Below are positions 7,340 through 15,364 of a stretch of DNA of 64,000 nucleotides, one piece after another. Position 1 is the stretch's first letter. The number at the start of each line of letters is the position of its first letter. A program made the position numbers and the translations under genes. Where the stretch lies: the NCBI GenBank assembly GCA_049718765.1, contig JBNARI010000001.1:1-64000 (forward strand), given 5' to 3'. The DNA is from JBNARI01 sp049718765. GTDB lineage: Bacteria; Bacillota; Sulfobacillia; DUMF01. The notes under the pieces are model-generated. The model ran no database searches and was not told the DNA's origin. It saw nothing but the letters and a program-made list of their open reading frames with translations.

Positions 7340-8008
7340 TTGGTATACCATACGCAAAAGACAATTGCCTTGCGCTGCGCTTCGTGCGGCAAAATGGAGT
7401 TTCACCACCTCAACCTGTTTGAGATCGCTGGGCAGGAAGATAGGGACTTCGCTTGTTCCTGTGGAAGGCAGAAGTTGCTGGTTGGTCTGGGCGATTCGGG
7501 CATATGGATGATAGTCAACTGCTTGCTGTGCGAGGAAGAGCACTTGGTTATCGTACCCCTCGGGGACTACCTCAAGGGCGGCATTCACCCCATTTATTGC
7601 CCTGAGACAGGCGCTGAGATCGCCTTCTTCGGCGAGCGCACCAGGGTCATCGCCGAGGCGGAAAACGGCCGCGTAAGCTTGGAAAGCCTTGCTGCTGCGG
7701 CGGAGCAGGAGTGCATCTACGAGTCGCCAGAGATAATGGTAGAAGTACTGAAGAAGCTCGACTCCTTGGCCACACACCACAAGTTGCGTTGCAGTTGCGG
7801 CAATAGGAAGCTTGAAATGAGGGTTGGCCAGTCTTCGGTTAGGGTGTATTGCCCAGTGTGCGGTCAGTATGCCATAATACAAGCTGTATGTGCCGAGGAC
7901 GTCCAGCGCGTCAAGAAGCTGCGCAGCATTTGCCTTGGCCAAAAGGAAACCAGGAAGGCTGCAAACAAGCGCCGGAAGCTCGGCAAGGGCGAGTCGAAGC
8001 CCAATTAG
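7340..8008 (+). CDS. Cysteine-pair-rich protein of unknown function
   Basis: I do not recognise a named family. The 222-residue product carries several cysteine pairs that look like zinc ribbons: CASCG near the N-terminus, CSCG, CLLCEEEH, CSCG again and CPVCG near the C-terminus, and it ends with a lysine/arginine-rich tail. The pairs fall in an N-terminal and a C-terminal group, suggesting two similar halves around a helical linker. TTG 7340 is preferred, with GGGAGAG ten bases upstream; TTG 7334 is also possible. It sits between the Kal-like and transaldolase-like genes, apparently in one transcription unit. Zinc or nucleic-acid binding is a guess from composition. Confidence 0.6.
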   Translation: MVYHTQKTIALRCASCGKMEFHHLNLFEIAGQEDRDFACSCGRQKLLVGLGDSGIWMIVNCLLCEEEHLVIVPLGDYLKGGIHPIYCPETGAEIAFFGERTRVIAEAENGRVSLESLAAAAEQECIYESPEIMVEVLKKLDSLATHHKLRCSCGNRKLEMRVGQSSVRVYCPVCGQYAIIQAVCAEDVQRVKKLRSICLGQKETRKAANKRRKLGKGESKPN

Positions 8009-8029
8009 CGCTTGGGAGGCTAGTTTAAC

Positions 8030-8677
8030 GTGAGGCTTTTCCTGGACACCGCAAACGTGGCGGAAATAGAAGAGGCTCTGAGCTGGGGAGTGATCTCTGG
8101 AGTAACTACCAACCCTACGCTGGTATCCAGGGAGCAAGGGAGCTTTCACGACATCCTCCGGAAGATAACCGATTTAGTGCCGGGACCTGTGAGCGCTGAA
8201 GTGGTGAGCACGAAGGCCGAGGACATGGTCCTGGAAGCCCGGGAACTAGCGGAGCTGGCGTCAAACGTTGTTGTGAAAGTGCCCATGGGCGTGGAGGGTT
8301 TGAAGGCCATCAAGGTCTTGGCTTCGGAAGGCATTAAGACCAACTGCACCTTGGTGTTCTCGGTGAATCAGGCGTTGCTGGCGGTGCTGGCTGGGGCCAC
8401 TTACGTGAGCCCCTTCGTTGGCAGGTTAGACGACATTGGCAGCGACGGTATGGGGCTTGTGCGGGACATCGTAGAAGTGTTTGACAAGCATGGCCTTAAC
8501 GCTCAGGTGATTGCTGCAAGCATTAGGCACCCGATGCACGTGACTATGGCTGCCCTGGCCGGGGCGCACATTGCCACTGTGCCTTTCAAGGTGCTAAGGC
8601 AGATGGTGGACCATCCCCTCACCGATTTGGGAATTCAGCGGTTCCTTCAGGACTGGGAAAAGATGAAGCAGCGGTAG
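8030..8677 (+). CDS. Fructose-6-phosphate aldolase / transaldolase-like protein
   Basis: The 215-residue protein is the short transaldolase type (FSA/TalC-like). It shows MRLFLDTANV at the start, the GVTTNPTL motif (24-31) and the Schiff-base lysine Lys83 in VVVKVPMG, then NCTLVFSVNQALLA and ASIRHPMHV. It acts on sugar phosphates in the non-oxidative pentose phosphate route or in fructose-6-phosphate cleavage; sequence alone does not separate these two activities. GTG 8030 is the start, with GGGAGG ten bases upstream. It lies just upstream of rho, as in many Clostridia. A split transketolase at 62-64 kb could supply the partner activity. Confidence 0.9.
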   Translation: MRLFLDTANVAEIEEALSWGVISGVTTNPTLVSREQGSFHDILRKITDLVPGPVSAEVVSTKAEDMVLEARELAELASNVVVKVPMGVEGLKAIKVLASEGIKTNCTLVFSVNQALLAVLAGATYVSPFVGRLDDIGSDGMGLVRDIVEVFDKHGLNAQVIAASIRHPMHVTMAALAGAHIATVPFKVLRQMVDHPLTDLGIQRFLQDWEKMKQR

Positions 8678-8801
8678 GCCCCAGCTCCCATTTTAGTTGC
8701 GTGTCTCTCACCAGCTGCGGATGAGTTGCGTGATTTTGGGTATACTTGAGTTGCCCCACTTTCCCCTTTTATCCCTACACTTGCAATGAGGTGATAATCA
8801 A

Positions 8802-10115
8802 ATGTCAAGTATTGAGGCTCAGGAGCAGGTCCAGCAGCCTCAGCAGCCTCAGCCGGTTCAGTACACTTTCAGCCAGCTGGAGCAAATGACCCTGAGCGAG
8901 CTCCAAAAGGTTGCCAGAAGCCTGAATATGACGGGCTACTCTACTCTCAGGAAGAGGGAGCTCATCTTCGAGATCCTCAAGGCCAGGACAGAACAGGGCG
9001 GGCTCATATTTGCTGAAGGCGTGTTGGAGATAATGCCAGAGGGGTTCGGCTTCCTGAGGCCCAACTTCTATTTGCCTAGCAAAGAGGACATCTACGTTTC
9101 TCCATCCCAGATCCGCCGGTTTGACCTGCGCACGGGCGACCTAATTACTGGTCAGGTGAGACCCCCAAAGGAAAACGAAAAGTACTATGGCTTGCTCCGG
9201 GTGGAAGCGGTGAACGGTCAGGACCCTGAGCTTTCCAGGGAGCGCGCCTATTTCGAAGGGCTGACCCCAGTTTTCCCCTACAGGAGGCTTTACCTTGAGA
9301 CCACCAGGGAAGAGGTATCCACAAGGCTGATTGACCTGGTAGCGCCAATTGGTTGTGGCCAGCGTGGCCTGATAGTGTCCCCTCCCAAAGCCGGCAAGAC
9401 GGTGCTGCTCAAGAAGATCGCAAACGGCATTGCCACAAACGCTCCAGACGTGCACCTGATGGTGCTACTCGTGGACGAAAGGCCCGAAGAAGTGACGGAC
9501 ATGGAGAGGTCCGTGAAGGGCGAGGTGATCAGCTCCACGTTCGACGAAGTGCCCGAAAACCACATCCGCGTGGCGGAAATGGTGCTGGAGCGGGCAAAGC
9601 GCCTCGTGGAGTGTGGCAAGGACGTGGTTATACTGCTGGACAGCATCACCCGCCTCACCAGGGCGTACAACCTCCTGGTTCCGCCAAGCGGTCGCACCTT
9701 GACCGGTGGCATAGACCCCACCGCGTTCCACAAGCCCAAGCGGTTCTTTGGCGCTGCGCGCCAGGTGGAAGAGGGGGGAAGCCTCACCATAATTGCCACG
9801 GCCTTAATAGACACAGGAAGCAAGATGGACGACGTGATCTACGAGGAGTTCAAAGGCACGGGCAACATGGAGCTGCACCTGGACAGGAGGTTCGCCGAGA
9901 AGAGGATATTCCCAGCCATAGACATCAAGAGGTCCGGCACCAGGAAGGAAGAGCTGCTGCTCAGACCAGATGAGCTCGAGGTGATGTGGGCGCTGCGTAA
10001 GGCCACCAACGACAGGGATCCAGGTGTTGTGCTGGAGATGATCATCGACAAGTTGATGAAGACTAGATCCAACAAGGAATTCCTCGCCATGCTTCAAAAG
10101 GAGCTCAAGTCGTGA
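8802..10115 (+). CDS. rho: Transcription termination factor Rho
   Basis: Rho is the hexameric RNA helicase that ends transcription. The 437-residue protein has a glutamine/proline-rich N-terminal tail (about 5-24), the Rho N-terminal helical domain (LEQMTLSELQKVARSLNM), the RNA-binding cold-shock-like domain (GVLEIMPEGFGFLRP), Walker A SPPKAGKTVLL, and VLLVDERPEEVTDMERSV with TFDEVPENHIRVAE. ATG 8802 is preceded by GAGGTGAT. Its 3' end overlaps the convergent wecB gene by 11 bases and no intrinsic terminator is visible between them. The 124-base upstream gap has a TATACT at 8741-8746 but no good -35 partner. Confidence 0.97.
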   Translation: MSSIEAQEQVQQPQQPQPVQYTFSQLEQMTLSELQKVARSLNMTGYSTLRKRELIFEILKARTEQGGLIFAEGVLEIMPEGFGFLRPNFYLPSKEDIYVSPSQIRRFDLRTGDLITGQVRPPKENEKYYGLLRVEAVNGQDPELSRERAYFEGLTPVFPYRRLYLETTREEVSTRLIDLVAPIGCGQRGLIVSPPKAGKTVLLKKIANGIATNAPDVHLMVLLVDERPEEVTDMERSVKGEVISSTFDEVPENHIRVAEMVLERAKRLVECGKDVVILLDSITRLTRAYNLLVPPSGRTLTGGIDPTAFHKPKRFFGAARQVEEGGSLTIIATALIDTGSKMDDVIYEEFKGTGNMELHLDRRFAEKRIFPAIDIKRSGTRKEELLLRPDELEVMWALRKATNDRDPGVVLEMIIDKLMKTRSNKEFLAMLQKELKS

Positions 10116-11298
10116 ACCCGAAGTCGGGGAGCCTCGGACCCATGCCCAAGTAATGGAGCAGGCCTGCGACGGTGCGCATTGCGGCCTTGCCGTCTCCGTA
10201 AGGGTTTGTTGCCCTGGACATGCGCTCGTATTCTTCGAGATCGTTGAACAGCCTCATGGCAGTGGCCCAAATGACGTCGGGATTTGTCCCAACGAGCTTG
10301 ACAGTGTTGGCATGGACTGCTTCTGGGCGTTCGGTCTTGTCCCTAGTGAGCAGCACCGGCTTTCCAATTGCGGGCGCCTCCTCCTGCACCCCACCGGAGT
10401 CGCTGACTATGAAGTATGAGCGCAGCATGAGGTTCGCCCAATCCGGGTAGTCCACAGGGTCAAGCACTACAAGTCTAGGGGAGGGCTTGAGCTCCTGAGA
10501 AGCGGGAAGTTGCACTTCGGGGTTCTTGTGCAGGGACAACACCATGATGCCATCACCAGGCATAGTGTCCACCAGCCTGGCCAAGGCTTGAAACACCCTC
10601 CTCATGGGTTCTCCGAAGTTCTCCCGGCGATGCACCTCAACCAACACCACTCGCTTGCGAAGGAAAAGCCCCTCCAGCTGCATTTGCTTGAGCAGGGGAT
10701 GGGCGAAGGTGTAGTCCTGGTTCACAGTCATGAGCAGGGCGTCTATTGCTGTGTTGCCCGTGACGTAAATGTGCTCGGGCGACGTTCCCTCGCGAAGCAA
10801 GTTTTGCTTTGCCTGTTGGGTGGGGGCAAAGTGGACGTCCGAAAGGGCGTCGCACAGCTTGCGCATGGCTTCCTCAGGAAAAGGCGCGTATTTGTCTCCG
10901 GTGCGCAGGCCCGCTTCCACGTGCCCCAGGGTGATCTTGTGGTAGTAAGCTGCCAGGGAAGCGCAAAAGGTGGTGGCTGTGTCGCCGTGCACCAGCACCA
11001 CATCGGGCCTGGCCTGCTGGTAAACCCGGGACATGCCACTGATTGTGCGCACTGATACGTCTGTGAGGGATTGACCTGGCTGCATGATGTCCAGGTCGTA
11101 GTCGGGAACTATGCCAAAGTGGTGCAGAACCGTGTCCAGCATTTCGCGGTGCTGGGCGGTCACGGCAACCATGGGGTGGAACTGGGGGTGGCGTCTCAGC
11201 TCGGCCACCACGGGAGCCATCTTGATGGCCTCGGGACGGGTGCCAAAGACGCACATTACCTTTACTAGTTTGGAGCGTTCAGCCGCTTGGGGTGTCAT
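10105..11298 (-). CDS. wecB: UDP-N-acetylglucosamine 2-epimerase (non-hydrolysing)
   Basis: This enzyme interconverts UDP-GlcNAc and UDP-ManNAc, the precursor of ManNAc-containing wall polymers. The 397-residue protein shows VMCVFGTRPEAIKMAPVVAEL near the N-terminus, VVLVHGDTATTFCASLAAYY, GHVEAGLRTGDKYAPFPEE, and SDSGGVQEEAPAIGKPVLLTRDKTERPE. The ATG at 11298 overlaps the tagO stop codon by four bases, so the two genes are translationally coupled. The 3' end overlaps rho by 11 bases in the convergent sense. Together with TagO, TagA and CsaB in this window it would feed the secondary cell-wall polymer. Confidence 0.95.
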   Translation of the reverse strand: MTPQAAERSKLVKVMCVFGTRPEAIKMAPVVAELRRHPQFHPMVAVTAQHREMLDTVLHHFGIVPDYDLDIMQPGQSLTDVSVRTISGMSRVYQQARPDVVLVHGDTATTFCASLAAYYHKITLGHVEAGLRTGDKYAPFPEEAMRKLCDALSDVHFAPTQQAKQNLLREGTSPEHIYVTGNTAIDALLMTVNQDYTFAHPLLKQMQLEGLFLRKRVVLVEVHRRENFGEPMRRVFQALARLVDTMPGDGIMVLSLHKNPEVQLPASQELKPSPRLVVLDPVDYPDWANLMLRSYFIVSDSGGVQEEAPAIGKPVLLTRDKTERPEAVHANTVKLVGTNPDVIWATAMRLFNDLEEYERMSRATNPYGDGKAAMRTVAGLLHYLGMGPRLPDFGFTT

Positions 11299-12335
11299 GG
11301 CTCCCGCTTCTTGGGGTTGCCGGCGGTCAGCTCAAGGATTCCAGCTTTGCTGGCACCGATTATCAGGCTACCGCTCAGGCAGCCTGCCAGGAGGGCCCCC
11401 TTGAGGAAGCTTGAGCGGAACACGATCACTGCGCCCACCGAAAGCACCAGGGACACGGCGTACAGGGTAAGCACTGCGCCCCGCTGGCTGAAGCCCTTCT
11501 GGAGCAACTGGTGGTGGATGTGGCATTTGTCTGCCTCGCTAATGGGCCTCCCGCTCACTATGCGCCTCACCACAGCAAAACCTGTGTCCAGAATGGGCAC
11601 ACCCAGGACCATGATGGGCACTGCTAAGGCGGTGGCTGTTGCAGACTTAAGAGTGCCCTCAACCGAAATTGCGGCCAGGGCAAACCCAAGGAACATGGAG
11701 CCAGCGTCTCCCATGAAAATCCTGGCGGGGTTGAAGTTGTAAGGCAAAAAGCCCAGGGTGCAGCCTGCAAGGCTTGCGGTCATGATCACGGCGTGAGCTT
11801 GTCCTGCCATGATATCTATAACCATGAGGGCGAAACAGGCAATTGCTGTGATGCCCGCGGCAAGCCCGTCAAGCCCGTCTATCAAGTTGATTACGTTCAT
11901 AATTGCCACAATCCACAGCACTGTCACTGGGTAGCTCAGCCATCCCAGCAGGATAAGCCCGCCACCTGGCCTGGTGATGAAATCTATAGAAATTCCCATA
12001 AGCCAGGCGATCGTCCCAATGGCGATTTGGCCGGCCAGCTTCGCCCTGGGGGACAGCCCCCGCAGGTCATCCACTGCTCCCAGGATCAATGCCAGAAAGC
12101 AGCCGGCAAGCACAGGTGCAAGTTGGATCTCCTTGCCCTTGACGAACAAGGCGCAGCTTGCCGCAAAGCCCGCGAATATGGCCAACCCGCCCATGGTAGG
12201 CACGGGCACGTCGTGCACGCTCCGCTCACAGGGCATCTTGTACAGCCCTGCGCGGGCTGCCAAAGCCCTCACTGCAGGAGTAAGCGCTGCAGAAACTGAT
12301 AAGCTCACCGCTAAAGGTAGTAGGAATCCTGGCAA
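11295..12335 (-). CDS. tagO: Undecaprenyl-phosphate N-acetylglucosaminyl 1-phosphate transferase (TagO/WecA type)
   Basis: This MraY-family membrane enzyme transfers a sugar 1-phosphate, usually GlcNAc, to undecaprenyl phosphate, the first step of wall polymer synthesis. The 346-residue protein has about ten hydrophobic segments and the family motifs LGAVDDLRGLSP, NVINLIDGLDGLAAG, IFMGDAGSMFLGF and the loop ADKCHIHHQLLQ. The start is TTG 12335, with GGAGTGG about eight bases upstream. It is the first gene of a two-gene unit with wecB and has its own candidate promoter. Confidence 0.93.
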   Translation of the reverse strand: MPGFLLPLAVSLSVSAALTPAVRALAARAGLYKMPCERSVHDVPVPTMGGLAIFAGFAASCALFVKGKEIQLAPVLAGCFLALILGAVDDLRGLSPRAKLAGQIAIGTIAWLMGISIDFITRPGGGLILLGWLSYPVTVLWIVAIMNVINLIDGLDGLAAGITAIACFALMVIDIMAGQAHAVIMTASLAGCTLGFLPYNFNPARIFMGDAGSMFLGFALAAISVEGTLKSATATALAVPIMVLGVPILDTGFAVVRRIVSGRPISEADKCHIHHQLLQKGFSQRGAVLTLYAVSLVLSVGAVIVFRSSFLKGALLAGCLSGSLIIGASKAGILELTAGNPKKREP

Positions 12336-12368
12336 TTCAACCCCACTCCAAACCCTGTTCCTTACTGT

Positions 12369-12397
12369 ACTTTAGTATTCCGAAGCCCAGGCGTCAA
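12369..12397 (-). promoter_or_regulatory. Putative sigma-A promoter of tagO-wecB
   Basis: On the minus strand TTGACG (12397-12392) and TAAAGT (12374-12369) are separated by 17 bases, about 34 bases before the tagO start. Confidence 0.55.
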
Positions 12398-12427
12398 CCT
12401 GCGTAATCCCAATGTTGCACTGGGCGA

Positions 12428-12748
12428 TCAAAGGGAAAGATACCCCTTTCTCATGAGCTTTGCAATATGTTCGTCCAGCGCCGCGCTCATGTCTATGCCG
12501 TACTGTTCTTCAAGGACGAACATCATGGTCACAGCCGTTTGGGCCACATCCAACAATTCCAGGCTCAGGGCCATGGCCTGTTCTGGCCCAATATCGGCCT
12601 TCTCCCGATCTATGCCCCGAAACCTGATGATGGCTGCTGCCAGTTCTCCCGCCTCTTCCATGAGCTTGAGGGCTGTAGACTCCAACGACGGATTTAGCTT
12701 GTTGGGCCGCGGTAAGGAAATGGTCTTGGTCTTGACCTCAGGAGCCAC
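12428..12748 (-). CDS. MazG-like nucleotide pyrophosphohydrolase
   Basis: A 106-residue all-alpha protein with the MazG metal-binding pattern: LKLMEEAGELAAAIIR, then LSLELLDVAQTAVTMMFVLE, providing an EExxE and ExxD pair. MazG-like enzymes hydrolyse nucleoside triphosphates to monophosphates and are thought to clean the nucleotide pool. The GTG start at 12748 has GGAG nine bases upstream and overlaps the comEB 3' end by 11 bases, so it belongs to the same leftward operon as its last gene. Substrate preference cannot be told. Confidence 0.8.
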   Translation of the reverse strand: MAPEVKTKTISLPRPNKLNPSLESTALKLMEEAGELAAAIIRFRGIDREKADIGPEQAMALSLELLDVAQTAVTMMFVLEEQYGIDMSAALDEHIAKLMRKGYLSL

Positions 12749-13199
12749 GAGTCATTCTCCTTTCCACCGGGATGCCAGCCTCTGCCAGCAACTGCCGGGC
12801 AAGTTCGTCCGGATAGGGGTCTGCGAACACTATCCTGACTATGCCCGCGTTGATCAACATCTTGGCGCAAAGGGCGCACGGCTCTGTAGTGCAGTAGAGG
12901 GTGGAACCAGCCACCACTATGCCGTACCTTGCCGCCTGGACCAGGGCGTTTTGCTCCGCGTGCAGGCCGCGGCACATCTCGTGGCGCTCCCCTGAAGGGA
13001 CGCTCAGCTTTTCCCGCAGGCACCCCACCTCAGCGCAGTGGGGGAGACCGGTGGGCGCACCGTTGTAGCCAGTGGCCAGGATGCGCTTCTCCTTCACGAG
13101 CACCGCGCCCACTGCTCGCCTGAGGCAGGTGGAGCGCTTGCTCACCACCGCAGCCACTTCCATGAAGTATTCATCCCATGAAGGCCTAATCCAGCTCAT
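12738..13199 (-). CDS. comEB: dCMP/cytidine deaminase family protein (ComEB-like)
   Basis: The 153-residue zinc deaminase has the active-site motif HAEQNA (His80, Glu82) and the zinc cysteine pair TEPCALC (Cys108, Cys111). An N-terminal segment, GYNGAPTGLPHC, is typical of dCMP deaminases. It would convert dCMP to dUMP for thymidylate synthesis. Its ATG overlaps the upp stop by four bases (ATGA) and its end overlaps the MazG-like gene. With upp it forms a pyrimidine salvage section of the operon. Confidence 0.9.
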   Translation of the reverse strand: MSWIRPSWDEYFMEVAAVVSKRSTCLRRAVGAVLVKEKRILATGYNGAPTGLPHCAEVGCLREKLSVPSGERHEMCRGLHAEQNALVQAARYGIVVAGSTLYCTTEPCALCAKMLINAGIVRIVFADPYPDELARQLLAEAGIPVERRMTRGS

Positions 13200-13837
13200 T
13201 TTGTGCCGAACAGACGGTCGCCGGCGTCGCCAAGGCCAGGCACAATGTAGCCGTGGTCATTTAGCCCTTGGTCCACAGCAGCGCAGTAAATCTCCACGTC
13301 CGGGTGCTTGGAAAGTACGAGCTCGATGCCTTCGGGAGCTGCAATCAGGCACATAACCTTCACTGAGCGGGGATTGCGCTGCTTGATCAGGTCCAAGGCC
13401 AAGCTCACAGATCCCCCTGTGGCCAGCATGGGGTCCACCAGCAGGAAATCCCGTTCCTCGGCGTCTGCAGGCAATTTGCAGTAATACTGCACTGGCTTCA
13501 AGGTGTCAGGGTCCCTGTAAAGGCCTATGTGGCCAACCTTGGCGGTGGGTATTAGCTTGAGTATGCCTGGCACCATGCCCAGACCAGCCCTTAGGATTGC
13601 CACCACCCCGAGTTTCTTGCCCGCAATTACCCTGGTGCGGGCGCTGCAAATTGGCGTGTTGACCACAGTCTCCTCGGTGGGGAGGTCGCGGGTGGCATCG
13701 TAGGCCATCAGCATGGCGAGCTCTTCCACCAGCTCCCGGAACTCCTTCACGCCAGTGTTTTGGTCCCTAATGAAGCTCAACTTGTGCTGGATCAAAGGGT
13801 GATCCAATATTTTCACTTGTTTCCATCTGGATTCCAT
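13196..13837 (-). CDS. upp: Uracil phosphoribosyltransferase
   Basis: Upp converts uracil and PRPP to UMP. The 213-residue protein has KILDHPLIQHKLSFIRD at its N-terminus, the PRPP-binding stretch LLVDPMLATGGSVSLALDLI, and the C-terminal uracil-binding region YIVPGLGDAGDRLFGTK. I chose ATG 13837 because GGGAG lies upstream and the length then matches the family (about 209); an upstream start would add 23 unrelated residues. It starts five bases before the preceding TIGR01440 stop, on the same strand. Confidence 0.96.
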   Translation of the reverse strand: MESRWKQVKILDHPLIQHKLSFIRDQNTGVKEFRELVEELAMLMAYDATRDLPTEETVVNTPICSARTRVIAGKKLGVVAILRAGLGMVPGILKLIPTAKVGHIGLYRDPDTLKPVQYYCKLPADAEERDFLLVDPMLATGGSVSLALDLIKQRNPRSVKVMCLIAAPEGIELVLSKHPDVEIYCAAVDQGLNDHGYIVPGLGDAGDRLFGTK

Positions 13838-13841
13838 TGCA

Positions 13842-14429
13842 TCAGACTCCCTTGCCGAATTTCTCCTCAATTTCGTCCTTCCTGTATACCGCGCGTTCCC
13901 CACCAATGAGCTTTGGTCTGGTGCGGGCCATGGTGAGGTGGGCGTGGCCTATGCTCTTGATTGGCAGCCTCACTGGCACTGCCACCGCCCTCAAATGCAT
14001 CCCGATGAACGTGTCCCCAATGTCGATGCCTGCGTGCGCCTTGATGGACTCCACCACAACTGGGTTGTTGAACATCTCCATTGCCATGGCTGCTGTGGCG
14101 CCGCCAGCTTTGGGCACCGGGTAGACGGTCACCGGTTCCAAATTGTACAGCTCCGCGCATTCTTCTTCCACCACCAGGGCCCTGTTCAGGTGCTCGCAAC
14201 ACTGGATTGCCAGGAATATGCCGTGGCGCTCAGCCGTTTCCATGAGCACCTCGAGCAGGGCTGCTGCTACCTCGGTGCTGCTTGAGGAGCCAATCCGCTT
14301 TCCCAGCACCTCGCTGGTTGAACAGCCAACCACCAGTATTTGCCGGGGTTTCAAGCGGGCAACGCTCAGCAACCCGTCAAGGGCTTGCTTGAGCTGGTGC
14401 TTGATCTCGTTGAGGTCAACATCGCTCAA
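13842..14429 (-). CDS. ywlG: TIGR01440 (YwlG) family protein
   Basis: The roughly 195-residue protein shows QILVVGCSTSEVLGKRIGSSSS, AIQCCEHLNRALVVEEE and GDTFIGMHLRAVAVPVRLPIKSIGHAHLTMARTRPKLIGGERAVY, which define this conserved Bacillota family of unknown biochemical role. TTG 14429 is preferred because AGGGGAG lies eight bases upstream; a TTG at 14450 would add seven residues. It overlaps rpiB by 14 bases. The position between rpiB and upp is widely conserved in Clostridia and Bacilli. Confidence 0.9.
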   Translation of the reverse strand: MSDVDLNEIKHQLKQALDGLLSVARLKPRQILVVGCSTSEVLGKRIGSSSSTEVAAALLEVLMETAERHGIFLAIQCCEHLNRALVVEEECAELYNLEPVTVYPVPKAGGATAAMAMEMFNNPVVVESIKAHAGIDIGDTFIGMHLRAVAVPVRLPIKSIGHAHLTMARTRPKLIGGERAVYRKDEIEEKFGKGV

Positions 14430-14892
14430 GTGAGTCACTCCCCTTGGCAAGCAAGTCCCGTTCCATGCGTGCTATTTTATCGAGGCGGCGCTGATGCCGA
14501 CCGCCGTCGAAGCCCTCGCTCAGCCAAGCCTTGACTATTTCCCGGGCCAGTCCTGGTCCCACAACCCTCCCGCCCATGCACAGCACGTTGGAGTCGTTGT
14601 GGTTCCTTGTGGCTTTCGCGGAAAACACGTCATGGCACAGGGCTGCCCTTATGCCTGGCACCTTGTTTGCGGCTATGCACATGCCAATGCCTGTGCCGCA
14701 AAGGAGTATTCCCCGCTGGAATTCTCCCCGGGCCACCGCTTCCGCTACGGCGCGCGCAATGTCGGGGTAATCCACTGGATCGGGCGAGTAGGTGCCGAAG
14801 TCCACAGCTTCTATCCCCAGCTCTCCCAGGAGCGCCATTACCTCTTGCTTGAGCAAGTAGCCACCATGATCAGCTCCAACTGCTACTCTCAC
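14416..14892 (-). CDS. rpiB: Ribose-5-phosphate isomerase B
   Basis: RpiB interconverts ribose 5-phosphate and ribulose 5-phosphate. The 158-residue protein has MRVAVGADHGGYLLK, VDFGTYSPDPVDYPD, the catalytic cysteine in GILLCGTGIGMCIAANK (Cys65), and RNHNDSNVLCMGGRVVG (His98). The start is GTG 14892, two bases after the preceding phosphatase stop. It is slightly longer than average owing to a charged C-terminal tail. Confidence 0.95.
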   Translation of the reverse strand: MRVAVGADHGGYLLKQEVMALLGELGIEAVDFGTYSPDPVDYPDIARAVAEAVARGEFQRGILLCGTGIGMCIAANKVPGIRAALCHDVFSAKATRNHNDSNVLCMGGRVVGPGLAREIVKAWLSEGFDGGRHQRRLDKIARMERDLLAKGSDSLERC

Positions 14893-14893
14893 G

Positions 14894-15364
14894 TCACGAC
14901 CCCGCTTCCCTTGAGGTTTGTGCTCGAATCCGGTTCAGGGCAAGCTCCAGCAACTGCTGAAGCTTGTCAGCTGTGCGCCTGTACTCTTCCAGGGGCTGGC
15001 CGAAGGGGTCATCGACATCTTCAGTGCTGTCTTGGGCAAACCCAGATAGGGTGAAGGTCTTGGACGCCAGGGACGGCCACTTCTGGAGGATCCTATCCCT
15101 TTGCCAGGCTTCCATGGTGAGGATGAGGTCTGCCTCCTGGGCAAGCTCCAGCTTGAAAGGCTTGGTGCGGTGACCAGTGAGATCCAGCCCCCGCTCTGAC
15201 ATGGCTTTTATGGCCTGATCCCACGCAGGCTTCCCCTCGATGGCGTCTAGGCCGCATGAGTCAACATCAATTTGGACTGCGCTGTCTTGGGCGAGCTTGC
15301 GCAGGATGGCAGCTGCCATTGGACTGCGGCACGTGTTCCCCGAGCACACCAACAGCACCTTCAT
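14894..15364 (-). CDS. Low-molecular-weight protein-tyrosine/arginine phosphatase (YwlE-like)
   Basis: The 156-residue protein has the P-loop CSGNTCRS (Cys7, Arg13) at its very N-terminus and the general-acid loop DVDDPFG near residue 117. The Thr in the P-loop (NTCRS) is the feature associated with arginine phosphatases such as B. subtilis YwlE, although tyrosine phosphatase activity cannot be excluded. The ATG overlaps the sua5 stop codon by four bases. The position between sua5 and rpiB matches ywlE in Bacillus. Confidence 0.9.
   Translation of the reverse strand: MKVLLVCSGNTCRSPMAAAILRKLAQDSAVQIDVDSCGLDAIEGKPAWDQAIKAMSERGLDLTGHRTKPFKLELAQEADLILTMEAWQRDRILQKWPSLASKTFTLSGFAQDSTEDVDDPFGQPLEEYRRTADKLQQLLELALNRIRAQTSREAGS

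Noticed and set aside
13838..13906. An N-terminal extension of Upp
   Set aside because: The 23 extra residues have no counterpart in the family and a better ribosome-binding site supports the internal ATG at 13837.
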